This document shows positions 63,907 through 64,000 of a DNA stretch of 64,000 nt, piece by piece (position 1 is the stretch's first letter; each line of letters starts with the position of its first letter). The translations under genes were made by a program, and so were the position numbers. Source of the stretch: JADKAV01 sp963733395. GTDB taxonomy: Bacteria; Actinomycetota; Actinomycetes; S36-B12; UBA10799. The notes under the pieces are model-generated. The model ran no database searches. It had not been told where the DNA came from and saw nothing but the letters and a program-made list of their open reading frames with translations. The DNA is taken from the NCBI GenBank assembly GCA_963733395.1, contig CAVTCZ010000019.1, positions 1 through 64,000 of the forward strand. Reading direction: 5' to 3'.

Positions 63907-63954
63907 GTGGCCAGGGGCGGGGTCGAACCGCCGACCTTCCGATTTTCAGTTCGT
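63907..63954 (-). repeat. tRNA 3'-half attachment remnant (copy B), probably tRNA-Phe derived
   Basis: The minus strand reads CTGAAAATCGGAAGGTCGGC then GGTTCGACCCCGCCCCTGGC and CACCA. That is an anticodon loop with GAA (Phe), a variable loop, a T-arm and an acceptor end with CCA. Upstream of the anticodon loop the sequence no longer fits a tRNA. Only the 3' half is present, as expected of an attachment site left by an integrative element. Confidence 0.65.
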
Positions 63955-64000
63955 TTGAGGGCGTCTCAGGGGTGATGTTGGGTGCGCTGGGGTGCCTCGG

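Noticed and set aside
63880..64000. A complete tRNA gene at the window end
   Set aside because: Only the 3' half (anticodon loop to CCA) is present; the sequence beyond the anticodon loop does not form D-arm or acceptor pairing.

Overview
The window looks like a chromosomal segment from a high-G+C Gram-positive bacterium (Actinomycetota). Codon third positions are almost all G or C. Many starts are GTG or TTG. Numerous genes carry a TAnnnT box only 6-8 bases before the start codon, the actinobacterial leaderless layout. A DUF222/HNH (13E12-type) gene carries an actinobacterial SOS box. About fifteen genes are interrupted by single-base indels while the codons on either side stay well conserved. 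The assembly therefore probably contains indel errors, and I call such genes by their restored reading.

Layout: (1) 0.2-11 kb holds a broken secreted M36 metalloprotease, a quinone oxidoreductase, a PepSY-like secreted protein, an NTF2-like protein, a lipase-like hydrolase coupled to a DMT-type transporter, a FabG-type reductase, a xylulokinase and a small secreted protein. (2) 11.2-22.6 kb, minus strand, is the most unusual metabolic block: two 2-hydroxyacyl-CoA dehydratase/benzoyl-CoA reductase-type subunits, their ATP-dependent activase, a 1702-residue pyruvate:ferredoxin oxidoreductase-type enzyme with an extra C-terminal Fe-S domain, and a single-chain GltD-like plus FNR-like flavoprotein resembling a fused NfnAB. 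Together they could make and spend low-potential electrons. (3) 22.6-32.2 kb has the HNH gene, a PPOX-fold protein, an ACT-domain regulator, a six-PAS diguanylate cyclase, a TetR/cupin pair and a RecQ helicase with a phosphoribosyltransferase-like tail. (4) 32.2-40.6 kb has a methyltransferase, a DHA2-type MFS pump, a DUF4287 protein, a rifampin ADP-ribosyltransferase, PEP carboxylase and an M1 peptidase lipoprotein. (5) 40.9-43.2 kb is a scarred defence/toxin-antitoxin region: a nuclease-helicase (DUF2075), a MazG-like stub, a hipA stub and intact hipB.

(6) 43.5-64 kb is accessory-rich. It contains a BASS transporter, lysA, two near-identical old-yellow-enzyme genes, a DAPG-hydrolase-family enzyme, E1 alpha/beta dehydrogenase genes, a PEP-synthase/rifampin-phosphotransferase-like gene with its TetR, a molybdopterin oxidoreductase with an enoyl-CoA hydratase, and another TetR. 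Three copies of an unrecognised 52-residue protein lie at 46.3, 50.2 and 51.9 kb. Three fragments of a tRNA 3' half, all in the same orientation, lie at 49.95, 55.78 and 63.91 kb and divide this part into modules. This suggests repeated integration at a tRNA-type attachment site.

Extragenic palindromes are frequent throughout. Three TetR genes each face a divergent target gene across a clear palindromic operator.
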